Made by a program: the position numbers and the translations under genes | The notes under the pieces: model-generated | The model's input: the letters and a program-made list of their open reading frames with translations, nothing else | What the model was told of the DNA's origin: nothing | Databases searched by the model: none | Part shown: piece after piece, positions 63,098 through 64,000 of the stretch | How positions within the stretch are numbered: the stretch's first letter is position 1 | How the letters are laid out: the number at the start of each line of letters is the position of its first letter | Source of the DNA: an uncultured Pelagibacteraceae bacterium | GTDB taxonomy: Bacteria > Pseudomonadota > Alphaproteobacteria > Pelagibacterales > Pelagibacteraceae | Assembly: GCA_902621345.1 (NCBI GenBank) | Contig: CACNLV010000001.1 | Span: forward strand, 806,001-870,000 | Reading direction: 5' to 3' | DNA: 64,000 bases

Positions 63098-63883
63098 TTA
63101 ATTATCCTTTAATTTTGAGCCTCGGCCTAAATAACTTTGAATAACTTTTTCATCTTTTTTTGCATCCTCAACTGAACCTTCGAAAAGGACTGAACCTTCT
63201 GCCATTACTATCACTGGATCACATAATCTTCCTATAAAATCCATGTCATGTTCGATCATACAAAAAGTGTAACCTTTTTCTTTATTAAGTTTTTCAATAG
63301 CTGTTCCAAGATCCTTTAGTAAAGTTCTATTAACACCAGCGCCTACTTCGTCTAACAATACTAATTTTGCATCTACCATCATTGTTCGACCTAATTCTAG
63401 CAATTTTTTTTGTCCTCCCGATAAATTTCCCGCTAATTCATTTTTTAAATGACCAAGATTCAGAAAATCAATAACCTCCATTGCCTTTTCTTTAATTTGA
63501 CTTTCCTCTTTTGCAACTAATGAGGGTTTAAATAAAGCATTCATCAATTTTTCTCCAGATTGATTTCCTGGAACCATCATAAGATTTTCCATAACAGATA
63601 AATTTGTAAATTCATGGGCTATTTGAAAAGTTCTAAGCAATCCTTTTGAAAATAATTCATAGGAAGGAACATCAGTAATGTTTTCATTGTCAAAAATCAC
63701 ACTGCCAGCAGAGGATTCTAAATTTCCAGCGATTAGATTAAATAAAGTTGTTTTACCAGAGCCATTAGGTCCAATTATACCTGTAATGCTTCCCTTTTTA
63801 ACTTTAAGAGAACATTCCGATACTGCTGCCAGGCCTCCAAAATATTTTGATAAATTATTAATTTCTAAAATATCTTGTGACAT
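63098..63883 (-). CDS. livG: LIV-type ABC transporter ATP-binding protein (LivG-like)
   Basis: A 261-residue ABC ATPase. Walker A GPNGSGKTT (about residues 36-44), LivG-type GLLRTFQIAHEFTNLSVMEN, signature LSGGQKKLLELGRTM and Walker B LVLLDEVGAGVN are present. It lies 3 bases after the ProC-like gene and is followed directly by livF. Confidence 0.94.
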   Translation of the reverse strand: MSQDILEINNLSKYFGGLAAVSECSLKVKKGSITGIIGPNGSGKTTLFNLIAGNLESSAGSVIFDNENITDVPSYELFSKGLLRTFQIAHEFTNLSVMENLMMVPGNQSGEKLMNALFKPSLVAKEESQIKEKAMEVIDFLNLGHLKNELAGNLSGGQKKLLELGRTMMVDAKLVLLDEVGAGVNRTLLKDLGTAIEKLNKEKGYTFCMIEHDMDFIGRLCDPVIVMAEGSVLFEGSVEDAKKDEKVIQSYLGRGSKLKDN

Positions 63884-63886
63884 TAA

Positions 63887-64000
63887 TTATTTACTTAGTC
63901 TTTTATGTATAGCATCCAAAGTTTTTATAATTGAATTATAAACACCTTTACTTCTCATAAGTTTAAGACCTTGCTCATTTAATCCTTTAGGTGTTTGAGA
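63887..64000 (-). CDS. Pyrroline-5-carboxylate reductase-like protein, C-terminal fragment
   Basis: Only the last 37 codons are in the window; the gene enters from the right edge. The visible end, SQTPKGLNEQGLKLMRSKGV followed by ALDAI-like residues (TLDAIHKRLSK), matches the dimerisation helices of the ProC/P5CR fold, where (T/S)PxGxxE marks the start of the final helix. Members reduce pyrroline-5-carboxylate to proline or related imino acids; the variant with GLNEQ may have another substrate. It lies 3 bases before the livG start and may be cotranscribed. Confidence 0.7.
   Translation of the reverse strand, partial: SQTPKGLNEQGLKLMRSKGVYNSIIKTLDAIHKRLSK

Noticed and set aside
1..64000. tRNA, rRNA, CRISPR, insertion sequences, prophage or integration sites
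   Set aside because: No G+C-rich cloverleaf, direct-repeat array, transposase, integrase or phage gene was seen in any gap or frame; the gaps are too short to hold most of them. This is by eye and tRNAscan or an equivalent would be decisive.

Overview
The window is AT-rich (roughly 70% by eye), packed almost without spacers, and carries no rRNA, tRNA, insertion sequence, prophage or CRISPR that I could see. Gene content points to a streamlined marine alphaproteobacterium of the SAR11 clade (Pelagibacterales): many ABC transporters for small osmolytes and amino acids, folate-linked demethylation genes (dimethylglycine dehydrogenase, a GcvT-family/MTHFR-like pair, formate-THF ligase), AzlCD, photolyase, and very short or overlapping gene junctions. 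The clade assignment is inference from composition and gene set; no marker gene was compared.

Layout. 0-5.2 kb (minus): a Fe(III) ABC transporter (binding protein, small Cys-motif ORF, permease, ATPase), then AzlC/AzlD and a partial thioredoxin-like gene. It sits behind two overlapping perfect palindromes of Fur-box type and contains a GC-richer, foldable intercistronic element. 5.2-7.7 kb (minus): folE, an AcuI-like reductase and a LysR regulator. 7.8-9.3 kb (plus): hisI, a 2OG-Fe(II) oxygenase and a DUF2237 protein. 9.3-15.1 kb (minus): dimethylglycine dehydrogenase, etfB, etfA and ETF-ubiquinone oxidoreductase, a complete electron route from N-methyl oxidation to quinone. 15.1-18.3 kb (minus): small enzymes (quinone reductase fold, CoA-binding protein, ECHDC3-like protein, nucleotidyltransferase, methyltransferase). 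18.4-27.7 kb (plus): MTHFR-like + GcvT-like pair, a 34-aa membrane micro-ORF, a YIP1-like protein, purEK, GNAT, cold-shock protein, a racemase, a DMT exporter and fhs.

28.5-33.8 kb (plus): first branched-chain-amino-acid-type (LIV) ABC system. 33.8-44.8 kb: gpsA, a PLP lyase, photolyase, YjbQ, ZapE, a cupin, a BamB/YfgM pair, aconitase, a LysE exporter and CsaA. 44.9-48.5 kb: argE-like deacetylase facing an aldehyde dehydrogenase and an agmatinase-family ureohydrolase. 48.5-49.9 kb: a secreted putative metalloprotease and a cyclophilin. 49.9-58.6 kb (minus): an EutA-like isomerase/racemase, a DoeA/EutD-like M24 protein, a polyamine-type ABC transporter and a FadN-like bifunctional beta-oxidation enzyme, read here as a candidate catabolic unit for a small cyclic or N-acyl solute. 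58.7-64 kb: second LIV system, with its binding protein convergent on the other four genes, and the tail of a ProC-like gene.

The observations most worth following are small or non-coding: a candidate structured RNA in the iron operon (3863-3912), tiny one-helix ORFs directly after livM in both LIV operons, a 51-aa two-CxxC protein, strong hairpins just downstream of two highly expressed-type binding-protein genes, and the MTHFR-GcvT pair of unknown substrate.
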